Assembly: GCF_018417595.1 (NCBI RefSeq)
Contig: NZ_CP070982.1
Location: 3,430,001 to 3,494,000, forward strand
Direction: 5' to 3'
DNA: 64,000 nt
Source: Pseudomonas entomophila
Lineage (GTDB): Bacteria > Pseudomonadota > Gammaproteobacteria > Pseudomonadales > Pseudomonadaceae
Shown here: positions 33,998-44,453 of the stretch, piece after piece
How the letters are laid out: the number at the start of each line of letters is the position of its first letter
Numbering within the stretch: position 1 is the stretch's first letter
The notes under the pieces: model-generated
The model's input: the letters and a program-made list of their open reading frames with translations, nothing else
Databases searched by the model: none
What the model was told of the DNA's origin: nothing
Position numbers and translations under genes: made by a program

Positions 33998-35813
33998 GCT
34001 CTGTGGCCTGATTTGGTCGTGCATGGCCAACGCCGACCCGACCCACGCCCTCACCGTCTACGGCGAAGCGCCCCGCTACCCCGAACGCTTCCAGCACTTC
34101 GCCTACGTCAATCCCTCCGCCCCCAAGGGCGGCAGCCTGCGCCGCTCGGCCCTCGAGATCGGCCAGTTCGACCATATCCTGCCCTACATCGACAAAGGCA
34201 TCGGCGTCAGCCAGGTCGATGGCTGGCTGTACGCGCCCCTGGCGCTGCGCTCGCTCGACGAGCCCTACACCGTCTACGGCCTGATCGCCCGGCGCATGGA
34301 GCGTGGCCCGGAGGATGCCTGGCTGCGCTTCGACATCGACCCGCGCGCCACCTTCGCCGATGGCAAGCCGGTGCGCGCCGAGGACGTGCGCTTCACCTTC
34401 GAGTTGCTGATGAGCAAGGGCAGCCTCAAGTACCGCACCCAGTTCGCCGACGTGGCCGGGGTAACGGTCGAAGGCCCGTTGCGCGTGCGTTTCGACTTCA
34501 AGCAGCCCCACGGCCGCACCCTGCCGCTGGACCTCGCCAGCCTGCCGGTATTGCCCGAACACGACTGGCAGCAGCGCGACTTCACCAACGGCGCGGGCTT
34601 CGACAAGCCTGTGGGCAGCGGCCCGTACCGTATCGAGCACATCGACAACGGCCGCAGCATTACCTTCGCCCGCGACCCGAACTGGTGGGCCAGGGACCTG
34701 CCGGCCACCCGTGGCCTGTACAACTTCGAGCACCTGCGCATCGAGTACTTCGGCGACACCGAGGTGGCGCGGCAGGTGCTCAAGGGCGGCGGCTACGATT
34801 ACAACCGCGAGTTCTCCGCCACCGCCTACACCTTGGGCTACAACGGCGCGGCGCTGGACGACGGGCGCCTGCAGCGCGCCCAGCTCGGCCCGGCCAAGCC
34901 CCAGGTCGCCCAGGGCTTCGTGTTCAACCTGGACAAGCCACAGTTCAAGGACCGCCGCGTGCGCCAGGCCCTGGCCCTGCTCTGGGACTTCGAATGGAGC
35001 AACCGGCAGATGATGCGCAATGTGTACATCCGCCAACAGAGCCTGTTCTCCAACACCCCGCTGGCGGCGCGCGCGCGGCCCGACGCGGACGAGCTCAAGC
35101 TGCTCGAGCCGTTGCGCGGCCAAGTGCCGGACGAAGTATTCGACAAGGTGTTCACGGCACCGGTTACCGACGGTTCGGGCATCATCCGCCCGCAACAGCT
35201 GCAAGCCCTTGCCCTGCTCCAGGCCGCAGGCTGGCACCCGGAGGGCGACCGCCTGGTGAACGCCCAGGGTGAACCGCTGAGTTTCACCTTCCTCAACGGC
35301 CAGTCGGGCATGGAGCGCCTGCTGCTGCCGTGGAAACGCAACCTGGCGCAGATCGGCATCGAGCTGAACATCCGCAACGTCGACTCGGCGCAGTACGTCA
35401 ACCGCCTGATGGCCCGCGACTACGACATGATCGTCACCGGCTACCCCGTGACCCTGTCGCCGGGTAGCGAGCTGTACAACTACTTCGGTTCGGCGGCGGC
35501 CAACGACCCGGGCTCGAACAACCAGATGGTGCTCAAGGACCCGGCCGTGGACCACCTGATCGACGGGCTGGTGCGCGCCAGCACCCAGGCCGACATGCTG
35601 CGCCACGCCCATGCCCTGGACCGGGTGCTGCAATGGAACTACTACTGGATCCCCAACTACTACCCACCCGGCAGCTCCACCGTGTGGTGGAACCGCTTCG
35701 GCCTGCCCAAGGTGCCGGCCACCTATGACGAAGGCCTCGACACCTGGTGGGAGGTCAGCCCCACGGCGCTGACCAACCAACAGATGGACGCGCTGCGGAA
35801 CACTTCACCATGA
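33948..35813 (+). CDS. Peptide ABC transporter substrate-binding protein (YejA-like)
   Basis: A protein of about 600 residues of the SBP_bac_5/YejA type (COG4166). Mature sequence starts around [10 protein letters not shown]; conserved segments are [35 protein letters not shown] and VYIRQQSLF near the middle. It would bind oligopeptides in the periplasm for the two permeases that follow. The start is unclear. An ATG at 33948 (AGGG 7 nt upstream) or at 33978 gives a hydrophobic signal stretch [16 protein letters not shown], but both lie in a REP doublet; an ATG at 34023 would leave no signal peptide. Its stop overlaps the next start by 4 nt. Confidence 0.88.
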   Translation: MLLPGRAPSRMNPLLQGLCGLIWSCMANADPTHALTVYGEAPRYPERFQHFAYVNPSAPKGGSLRRSALEIGQFDHILPYIDKGIGVSQVDGWLYAPLALRSLDEPYTVYGLIARRMERGPEDAWLRFDIDPRATFADGKPVRAEDVRFTFELLMSKGSLKYRTQFADVAGVTVEGPLRVRFDFKQPHGRTLPLDLASLPVLPEHDWQQRDFTNGAGFDKPVGSGPYRIEHIDNGRSITFARDPNWWARDLPATRGLYNFEHLRIEYFGDTEVARQVLKGGGYDYNREFSATAYTLGYNGAALDDGRLQRAQLGPAKPQVAQGFVFNLDKPQFKDRRVRQALALLWDFEWSNRQMMRNVYIRQQSLFSNTPLAARARPDADELKLLEPLRGQVPDEVFDKVFTAPVTDGSGIIRPQQLQALALLQAAGWHPEGDRLVNAQGEPLSFTFLNGQSGMERLLLPWKRNLAQIGIELNIRNVDSAQYVNRLMARDYDMIVTGYPVTLSPGSELYNYFGSAAANDPGSNNQMVLKDPAVDHLIDGLVRASTQADMLRHAHALDRVLQWNYYWIPNYYPPGSSTVWWNRFGLPKVPATYDEGLDTWWEVSPTALTNQQMDALRNTSP

Positions 35814-36868
35814 CCGCCTATATCCTGCGCCGCCTGCTGCTGATCATCCCCACGCTGCTGGCGATCCTGCTGGTCAATTTCGCCATCGTCCAGGCCGCCC
35901 CCGGCGGCCCGGTGGAGCAGGCGGTGGCGCGCCTGCAAGGGCTCGGCGGCGGTGCGCCGGGCGCCCGGGTCGAGGCCGTGCACAGCGAGTCCCGCGCCAC
36001 CCGCGGCCTGGACCCGAAACTGATCGAAGAGATCAAGCGCCAGTACGGCTTCGACAAGTCAGCCCCCGAACGCTTGTGGCTGATGCTCGGCCAATATGCA
36101 CGGCTGGACTTCGGCCAGAGTTTCTTTCGCGGCGCCAAAGTCACCGACCTGATCGTCGAGAAACTGCCGGTGACCTTGTCGCTGGGCTTCTGGGCGACGT
36201 TGATCACCTACCTGGTGTCGATCCCGCTGGGCATCCGCAAGGCGGTGCGCCATGGCAGCCGCTTCGACGCCTGGAGCAGCGCGCTGATCGTGATCGGCTA
36301 CGCCCTGCCCTCGTTCCTGTTCGCCCTGCTGCTGATCGTGCTGTTCGCCGGCGGCACCTCGCTGGACTGGTTCCCGGTGCGCGGGCTGGTATCGGACGAC
36401 TTCGACCAGCTCAGCCTGCTGGGCAAGCTCGCCGACTATTTCTGGCACCTGGTGCTGCCGGTGGGCGCCCTGGTGATCGGCGGCTTCGCCACGCTGACCC
36501 TGCTGACCAAGAACGCCTTCCTCGACGAGATCTCCCGCCAGTACGTGGTCACCGCCCGGGCCAAGGGCCTGAGCGAACGCCGGGTGCTGTACGGCCATGT
36601 GCTGCGCAACGCCATGCTGCTGGTGGTGGCCGGCCTGCCCCAGGCGCTGATCACGGTGTTCTTCGCCGGCTCCCTGCTGATCGAAGTGATCTTCTCCCTC
36701 GACGGGCTAGGGCGCATGAGCTACGAGGCGGCGGTGTCGCGGGACTACCCGGTGGTGTTCGGCACGCTGTTCATCTTCACCCTGGCCGGGTTGCTGATCC
36801 GCCTGGTCGGCGACCTTTGCTACACCGCGCTCGACCCGCGCATCGACTTCGACGCGAGGGCGCACTGA
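35810..36868 (+). CDS. Peptide ABC transporter permease (YejB-like)
   Basis: A 352-residue inner-membrane permease with about six membrane segments, starting [19 protein letters not shown]. The EAA-type coupling loop is visible as [25 protein letters not shown] (landmark ARAKGLSE). There is a long periplasmic loop before the transport domain, as in YejB. It is coupled to its neighbours through ATGA at the start and TGATG at the end, so the three genes are one transcription unit. Confidence 0.93.
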   Translation: MTAYILRRLLLIIPTLLAILLVNFAIVQAAPGGPVEQAVARLQGLGGGAPGARVEAVHSESRATRGLDPKLIEEIKRQYGFDKSAPERLWLMLGQYARLDFGQSFFRGAKVTDLIVEKLPVTLSLGFWATLITYLVSIPLGIRKAVRHGSRFDAWSSALIVIGYALPSFLFALLLIVLFAGGTSLDWFPVRGLVSDDFDQLSLLGKLADYFWHLVLPVGALVIGGFATLTLLTKNAFLDEISRQYVVTARAKGLSERRVLYGHVLRNAMLLVVAGLPQALITVFFAGSLLIEVIFSLDGLGRMSYEAAVSRDYPVVFGTLFIFTLAGLLIRLVGDLCYTALDPRIDFDARAH

Positions 36869-37884
36869 TGCTCTCCCCCGTGTCCCTGCGCCGCCTGCGG
36901 CGCTTTCGCGCTAATCGCCGGGGCTGGATCTCGCTGTGGCTGTTCGCTGGCCTTCTGCTGCTGAGTCTGGGCGCCGAACTGGTGGCCAACGACAAGCCGC
37001 TGCTGCTTGCGTACCAGGGCGAGCTGTACACCCCCGCGCTCAAGCGCTACACCGAGCAGCAGTTCGGCGGCCAGCTGCCATTCCAGCCCGACTACCGCAG
37101 CCAGTACGTGCGCCAGCTGATCGAGGGCCAGGGCGGCTGGATGCTGTTCGCGCCGATCCCGTTCAGCGCCGACACCCCCAACTATGACCTTCAGGTACCC
37201 ACCCCGAGCCCACCCAGCGCGAGCAACTGGCTGGGCACCGACGACCAGGGCCGCGATGTGCTGGCCCGGGTGCTGTACGGCACCCGCGTATCGCTGCTGT
37301 TCGCCTTCGCCCTGACCGTGCTCAGCGTGCTGATCGGCGTGACCGCCGGCGCCCTGCAGGGTTACCACGGCGGCTGGGTCGACCTGCTCGGGCAACGTTT
37401 GCTGGAGGTGTGGTCGGGGTTGCCGGTGCTGTACCTGCTGATCATCCTGTCCGGCTTCGTCGAGCCGGATTTCTGGTGGCTGCTGGGGATCATGGCGCTG
37501 TTCTCGTGGCTCGCCCTGGTCGATGTGGTGCGCGCCGAGTTCCTCCGCGGGCGCAACCTTGAATACGTGAAGGCCGCGCGAGCGCTGGGCTTGCCGGACA
37601 CCCAGGTGATGCTGCGGCATATCCTGCCCAACGCCATGAACGCGACGTTGACCTACATCCCCTTCATGCTCACCGGGGCGATCACCACCCTCACCGCGCT
37701 GGACTTCCTCGGTTTCGGCATGCCGGCCGGCAGCGCCTCGCTGGGCGAGCTGGTGACCCAGGGCAAGCAGCACCTGGAAGCGCCGTGGCTGGGCTTTACC
37801 GCGTTCTTTGCCCTGGCGTTGATCCTGTCGTTGCTGGTATTTATCGGCGATGCGTTGCGCGAGGCGTTCGATCCACGAAGGTAG
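36868..37884 (+). CDS. Peptide ABC transporter permease (YejE-like)
   Basis: A 338-residue permease of the DppC/OppC/YejE type. The N-terminal RRFRANRRGWISLWLF is the OppC-type leader, GTDDQGRDVLARVLYG the family landmark before TM2, and YVKAARALGLPDTQVMLRHILPNA the EAA loop (landmark AARALGLPD). It starts within the stop of the previous gene (TGATG). No ATP-binding YejF gene follows; a REP pair and a regulator gene come next. Confidence 0.93.
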   Translation: MLSPVSLRRLRRFRANRRGWISLWLFAGLLLLSLGAELVANDKPLLLAYQGELYTPALKRYTEQQFGGQLPFQPDYRSQYVRQLIEGQGGWMLFAPIPFSADTPNYDLQVPTPSPPSASNWLGTDDQGRDVLARVLYGTRVSLLFAFALTVLSVLIGVTAGALQGYHGGWVDLLGQRLLEVWSGLPVLYLLIILSGFVEPDFWWLLGIMALFSWLALVDVVRAEFLRGRNLEYVKAARALGLPDTQVMLRHILPNAMNATLTYIPFMLTGAITTLTALDFLGFGMPAGSASLGELVTQGKQHLEAPWLGFTAFFALALILSLLVFIGDALREAFDPRR

Positions 37885-37902
37885 CCGCGTCAGCGTCCAC
37901 CC

Positions 37903-37988
37903 TGCAGGAGCCGGCCTTGCCGGCGAACCGGGCGACGCGATGGATGGCACCGGCTGCGCCGGTGTTCGCGGCTGAAGCCGCTCCTACA
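37903..37988. repeat. Mixed REP pair
   Basis: A TGCAGGAGCCGGCCTTGCCG arm and a CGGCTGAAGCCGCTCCTACA arm flank a spacer with CACCGGCTGCGCCGGTG. The arms are of different subtypes. It separates the transporter genes from the sigma-54 activator gene. Confidence 0.88.
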
Positions 37989-38015
37989 CGTACTTTTCTA
38001 TTGAGCTTCGCTACC

Positions 38016-39401
38016 ATGCACGACAACCTCAAGGACTACCCGCAGGTCCGCCAACTGGCGATCCGCTCACTGTTCGAGATCATCGAGCAGTCCAGCGAGG
38101 GCACGGTGATCGTCGATCGCCAGGCACACATCGTCTGGATGAACGAGCGCTACGCCCGGCGCTTCGGCCTGCCCGACGCCGCCAGCGCCATCGGCCAGCC
38201 CTGCGAGGCGGTGATCCCCGGCAGCCTGATGCGTGAAGTGGTATGCAATGGCAAGCCCATCCTGCTGGACATGCTCGATACCCCCAACGAACCCCTGGTG
38301 GTGATGCGCCTGCCCATCCACGACGATCAGGACAAGTTGATCGGTGCCATCGGCTTCGCCCTGTTCGACGAATTGCGCAGCCTGTCACCGTTGCTCAAGC
38401 GCTATTCGAGCATGCAGCAGGAGCTGGCCTCGACCCGCTCGCAACTGCGCGCCCGCCAGGCCCGCTACAGCTTCGCCCAGTTCGTCGGCACCAGCGCCGC
38501 GTGCCTCGAGGCCAAGCGCCGCGCGCGCCGAGGCGCGAGCAGCGACTCGCCGGTGCTGCTGCTCGGCGAGACCGGCACCGGCAAGGAGCTGCTGGCCCAT
38601 GCCATCCACGCCGCCTCGCCCCGGGCGCACAAGGCCTTCGTCAGCATCAACAGCGCGGCGATCCCCGAGACCCTGCTCGAAGCCGAGTTCTTCGGCACCG
38701 CCCCCGGCGCCTTCACCGGCGCCGAGCGCAAGGGCCGCAGCGGCAAGCTGCAGCTGGCCGAAGGCGGCACACTGTTCCTCGACGAGATCGGCGACATGCC
38801 CCTGGCATTGCAGAGCAAGCTGCTGCGGGTGCTGCAGGAGAAGGAATACGAACCGGTGGGCTCCAACCAGATGCTGCGCAGCGATGTGCGCATCATCGCC
38901 GCCACCTCCATCGACCTGCAGGCGGCCATGGCCCGCGGGGCGTTCAGGGCCGACCTGTATTACCGGTTGAATGTGCTGCCGATCGAGGTGCCGCCGCTGC
39001 GTGAACGGCTGGAGGACCTGCCGGCGCTGTGCGAGGCGATCCTCGCCGAGCTGGGCAGCCAGTACGAACTGGACGCCGAGGCCCAGGCGCTGCTGGGGCG
39101 GCATGCCTGGCCGGGGAATATCCGCGAACTGCGCAATGTGCTGGAACGGGCGACGTTGCTGGCGGACCAGCCGCGCCTGGGGGGGCAGGAGCTGAAGAAT
39201 GCCCTGGGGCCGTTGACCCCGGTGGCGGTCGAGGCCAACCAGCTGGACTATCGTGAGGCGTGTGCACGGTTCGAGCGTGGGTTGATCGTGGATGCCTTGG
39301 CGCGGCATGCGGGAAATGTGCCGGAGGCCGCGCAAACGTTGGGGTTGGGGCGGTCGACGTTGTACAAGAAGATGGTGGCGCTGGGGATTCAGTCTCAGTA
39401 A
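38016..39401 (+). CDS. Sigma-54-dependent enhancer-binding activator (HbcR-like)
   Basis: A 461-residue activator. Residues about 15-125 form a PAS sensor (SSEGTVIVDRQAHIVWMNERYARRFG). The AAA+ domain has Walker A GETGTGKE, the sigma-54 contact loop GAFTGA (seen as APGAFTGAER) and Walker B GTLFLDEIG. The C-terminus carries a Fis-type helix-turn-helix (NVPEAAQTLGLGRSTLYKKM). Its position before GntP, 3-hydroxybutyrate dehydrogenase and acetoacetyl-CoA synthetase genes resembles P. aeruginosa PA2005 (HbcR). A -24/-12 promoter precedes those genes. It probably senses 3-hydroxybutyrate or a related metabolite; this is inferred. Confidence 0.92.
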   Translation: MHDNLKDYPQVRQLAIRSLFEIIEQSSEGTVIVDRQAHIVWMNERYARRFGLPDAASAIGQPCEAVIPGSLMREVVCNGKPILLDMLDTPNEPLVVMRLPIHDDQDKLIGAIGFALFDELRSLSPLLKRYSSMQQELASTRSQLRARQARYSFAQFVGTSAACLEAKRRARRGASSDSPVLLLGETGTGKELLAHAIHAASPRAHKAFVSINSAAIPETLLEAEFFGTAPGAFTGAERKGRSGKLQLAEGGTLFLDEIGDMPLALQSKLLRVLQEKEYEPVGSNQMLRSDVRIIAATSIDLQAAMARGAFRADLYYRLNVLPIEVPPLRERLEDLPALCEAILAELGSQYELDAEAQALLGRHAWPGNIRELRNVLERATLLADQPRLGGQELKNALGPLTPVAVEANQLDYREACARFERGLIVDALARHAGNVPEAAQTLGLGRSTLYKKMVALGIQSQ

Positions 39402-39480
39402 TGAGATTTTTGTTTCTATTTTGAGATGGTTGCCCAGAAAGCTGTAGCGCCGTTGAAACCGAGTGCCGGCCATACGCCGC

Positions 39481-39550
39481 ATCGCGGATAAATCCGCTCC
39501 TACAGGCGCGGCACGTTGCAACAAACGTAGGAGCGGATTTATCCGCGATG
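39481..39550. repeat. REP doublet
   Basis: ATCGCGGATAAATCCGCTCC and GGAGCGGATTTATCCGCGAT are perfect inverted arms around a short spacer. It lies between the activator gene and the GntP operon. Confidence 0.93.
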
Positions 39551-39675
39551 CGCCGCACGGGCGGCGCTCGACCTTGAACGCGCAGCAAGGCGGTTGCCCG
39601 GCCAAAGAGTCTCAAGTTCGAGACAAAATGCGCTTAGATTTTTATATTAACTAATAAAATCAATAACTTAAAAAC

Positions 39676-39691
39676 TGGCACGATTCCAGCT
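39676..39691 (+). promoter_or_regulatory. Sigma-54 (-24/-12) promoter of the hydroxybutyrate operon
   Basis: TGGCACGATTCCAGCT fits the GG-N10-GC rule and the TGGCAC half exactly. It sits 43 nt before the GntP start codon and just after the gene for a sigma-54 activator. The preceding 70 nt are AT-rich. Confidence 0.82.
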
Positions 39692-39733
39692 ATCTCCCCG
39701 GCAACCATAAAAACAATACCCTGGAGACCCTCG

Positions 39734-41125
39734 ATGACCGTGCTCATCGCCCTGGCTGCCCTCGCCCTGCTGATGCTCGCCGCCTACCGTGGCTACAGCG
39801 TCATCCTGTTCGCCCCCATCGCCGCCCTCGGCGCCGTCCTGCTCACCGACCCGGCGGCCGTAGCCCCCGCGTTCACCGGGGTGTTCATGGAGAAGATGGT
39901 CGGTTTCATCAAGCTGTACTTCCCGGTGTTCCTGCTCGGCGCCGTGTTCGGCAAGCTGATCGAACTGTCCGGCTTCTCGCGCTCGATCGTCGCCGCCGCC
40001 ATCCGCCTGCTCGGCACCCGCCAGGCCATGCTGGTGATCGTGCTGGTCTGCGCCCTGCTCACCTACGGTGGCGTGTCGCTGTTCGTGGTGGTGTTCGCGG
40101 TGTACCCGTTCGCCGCCGAGATGTTCCGCCAGAGCGACATCCCCAAGCGGCTGATCCCGGCGACCATCGCCCTGGGCGCGTTCTCTTTCACCATGGACGC
40201 CCTGCCCGGCACCCCGCAGATCCAGAACATCATCCCCAGCACCTTCTTCAACACCACCGCCTGGGCCGCGCCCTGGCTGGGGCTGATCGGCACACTGTTC
40301 GTGTTCTGCACCGGCATGCTCTACCTGCAGCGCCAGCGCAACAAGGCCCAGCGCCGCGGTGAAGGTTATGGCAGCGACCTGCGCAACGAGCCGGAAACCG
40401 CCGACGATATCGCCCTGCCCAACCCGTGGCTGGCCTTGGCGCCGCTGATCCTGGTGGGGGTGATGAACCTGTTGTTCACCCACTGGATCCCGCAGTGGTA
40501 CGGCGCCAGCCATACCCTGCAACTGCCAGGCATGGCTACGTCGGTGCACAGCGACGTGGCCAAGCTCACGGCGATCTGGGCGGTGCAGGCGGCGCTGCTG
40601 GTGGGCATCCTGATGGTGCTCGTGTGCGCCTTCGGCAGCATTCGCCAGCGCCTGGCCGAAGGCACCAAGAGCGCGGTGGGCGGTGCACTGCTGGCCGCGA
40701 TGAATACCGCCTCGGAATACGGTTTCGGCGCCGTGATTGCTTCGCTGCCAGGCTTCCTGGTACTGGCTGACGCCCTGCGCGGCATCCCCAACCCACTGGT
40801 CAATGAAGCCATCACCGTGACCCTGCTGGCCGGCATCACCGGCTCGGCCTCCGGCGGCATGAGCATCGCCCTTGCCGCCATGAGCGACAGCTTCATCGCC
40901 GCCGCCAACGCCGCGCACATTCCCCTCGAGGTGTTGCACCGGGTCGCGGCCATGGCCAGCGGCGGCATGGACACCCTGCCGCACAATGGCGCGGTGATCA
41001 CCCTCCTGGCAGTGACGGGACTCACTCACCGCGAGGCGTACAAGGATATTTTCGGTATTACCCTGATCAAGACCCTGGCTGTGTTCGTGGTCATCGCCAC
41101 GTTCTACGCCACCGGCATCGTTTAA
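39734..41125 (+). CDS. GntP family permease, probably for 3-hydroxybutyrate
   Basis: A 463-residue proton symporter with about 12-14 hydrophobic segments. Family landmarks are YGGVSLFVVVFAVYPF, TMDALPGTPQIQNIIP and TGSASGGMSIAL. GntP members carry gluconate or other hydroxy acids. The next two genes use 3-hydroxybutyrate and acetoacetate, so that is the likely cargo. It begins the operon 43 nt downstream of the sigma-54 promoter; GGAGA precedes the start. Confidence 0.9.
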   Translation: MTVLIALAALALLMLAAYRGYSVILFAPIAALGAVLLTDPAAVAPAFTGVFMEKMVGFIKLYFPVFLLGAVFGKLIELSGFSRSIVAAAIRLLGTRQAMLVIVLVCALLTYGGVSLFVVVFAVYPFAAEMFRQSDIPKRLIPATIALGAFSFTMDALPGTPQIQNIIPSTFFNTTAWAAPWLGLIGTLFVFCTGMLYLQRQRNKAQRRGEGYGSDLRNEPETADDIALPNPWLALAPLILVGVMNLLFTHWIPQWYGASHTLQLPGMATSVHSDVAKLTAIWAVQAALLVGILMVLVCAFGSIRQRLAEGTKSAVGGALLAAMNTASEYGFGAVIASLPGFLVLADALRGIPNPLVNEAITVTLLAGITGSASGGMSIALAAMSDSFIAAANAAHIPLEVLHRVAAMASGGMDTLPHNGAVITLLAVTGLTHREAYKDIFGITLIKTLAVFVVIATFYATGIV

Positions 41126-41135
41126 GGAGAACGGC

Positions 41136-41906
41136 ATGACGCTCAAAGGCAAGACCGCACTGGTCACCGGTTCCACCAGCGGCATCGGGCTGGGCATCGC
41201 CCAGGTACTGGCCGAGGCCGGCGCGAACATCCTGCTCAATGGTTTTGGTGACCCGGCACCGGCCATCACCGAGATCGCCCGCCACGGCGTGAAAGTCGCC
41301 CATCACCCCGCCGACCTGTCCGACGTGGCGCAGATCGAGCAGCTGTTCGCCCTGGCCGAGCGCGAGTTCGGCGCGCTGGACATCCTGGTCAACAATGCCG
41401 GCATCCAGCACGTGGCGCCGGTCGAGCAGTTCCCGGTCGAGGCCTGGGACAAGATCATCGCCCTCAACCTGTCGGCGGTGTTCCATGGCAGCCGCCTGGC
41501 GCTGCCGGGCATGCGCGCACGGGGTTGGGGACGTATCGTCAACATCGCCTCGGTGCATGGGTTGGTGGGGTCGACCGGCAAGGCCGCCTATGTGGCCGCC
41601 AAGCATGGCGTGGTCGGCCTGACCAAAGTCATCGGGCTGGAGACAGCCACCAGCAACGTCACCTGCAACGCCATCTGCCCAGGCTGGGTGCTGACGCCGC
41701 TGGTGCAGAAGCAGATCGACGATCGTGCCGCCAGCGGCGGCGACCCGCTGCAGGCGCAACACGATCTGCTGGCCGAGAAGCAGCCCTCCCTGGCCTTCGT
41801 GACACCCCGCCACCTCGGTGAACTGGTATTGTTCCTGTGCAGCGAGGCCGGCAGCCAGGTCCGCGGCGCCGCCTGGAACGTCGACGGTGGCTGGCTCGCC
41901 CAGTGA
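41136..41906 (+). CDS. 3-hydroxybutyrate dehydrogenase
   Basis: A 256-residue short-chain dehydrogenase: TGSTSGIGLGIA near residue 12, NNAGIQHV near residue 87, catalytic Ser in NIASVHGLVGS, YVAAK, and the family C-terminus AAWNVDGGW. The QHVAPVE segment and the DLL.EKQPS lid are characteristic of D-3-hydroxybutyrate dehydrogenase (BdhA/HbdH). It oxidises 3-hydroxybutyrate to acetoacetate with NAD+. It has AAGGAG 6 nt upstream and lies 10 nt after the permease gene. Confidence 0.93.
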   Translation: MTLKGKTALVTGSTSGIGLGIAQVLAEAGANILLNGFGDPAPAITEIARHGVKVAHHPADLSDVAQIEQLFALAEREFGALDILVNNAGIQHVAPVEQFPVEAWDKIIALNLSAVFHGSRLALPGMRARGWGRIVNIASVHGLVGSTGKAAYVAAKHGVVGLTKVIGLETATSNVTCNAICPGWVLTPLVQKQIDDRAASGGDPLQAQHDLLAEKQPSLAFVTPRHLGELVLFLCSEAGSQVRGAAWNVDGGWLAQ

Positions 41907-41949
41907 GGGTGGGCCATGCGGCTCGATCCCCTATGCAGTGGAGGTTCCC

Positions 41950-43897
<1,948 letters not shown>

Positions 43898-43902
<5 letters not shown>

Positions 43903-43982
43903 GAGCGGCTTCAGCCGCGATGCAGGCAACGCGGTGCATGGCACCCGCTTCGCGGGTGATCGCGGCTGAAGCCGCTCCTACA
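43898..43982. repeat. REP doublet supplying a stop codon
   Basis: TGTAGGAGCGGCTTCAGCCG and its complement surround a spacer with ACCCGCTTCGCGGGT. The TAG of TGTAGG is the stop of the acetoacetyl-CoA synthetase gene. Confidence 0.95.
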
Positions 43983-44043
43983 GAGGCCATCGTCAGGCAT
44001 AATGGCAGCTTCCATCTGCCGTCCGAAGTACAGGTACCTCCCC

Positions 44044-44319
44044 ATGAAAGCCCAAGCCCGCCACATCCTGGTCAAGACCGCTGACGAAGCCGAGAAGCTC
44101 AAGCAGCGCATCGCCAACGGCGAGGCCTTCGACGTGCTGGCGAAGAAGTTCTCCACCTGCCCCTCCGGCAAGCGTGGCGGCGACCTGGGCGAAGTGCGCC
44201 CGGGCCAGCTGGTCGGCGCCATCGACCAGGTGATCTTCAAGAAACCCCTGCGCGTGGTGCACGGGCCGATCAAAAGCAAGTTCGGCTATCACCTGGTGCA
44301 GACCTTCTACCGCGACTGA
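44044..44319 (+). CDS. Second cytoplasmic parvulin peptidyl-prolyl isomerase
   Basis: A 91-residue single-domain parvulin: MKAQARHILVKT, FSTCPSGKRGGDLGEV and GPIKSKFGYHLVQT. It is about half identical to the parvulin at 33602 by eye and keeps the same conserved Cys and His. It has no signal peptide. It is monocistronic behind a REP doublet. Confidence 0.94.
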   Translation: MKAQARHILVKTADEAEKLKQRIANGEAFDVLAKKFSTCPSGKRGGDLGEVRPGQLVGAIDQVIFKKPLRVVHGPIKSKFGYHLVQTFYRD

Positions 44320-44453
44320 TCGCAGCGGGTCACCTGGTATTTCTGCCAGTTGTCCCGTACCAGGCGTTTATCTACAACTCAGGCAGGATCGCAGCCGCAT
44401 ACCCATGCGACTGTGCGTAGTGGTCCGTCCGCAATGACCACGGAGACCTGCCG

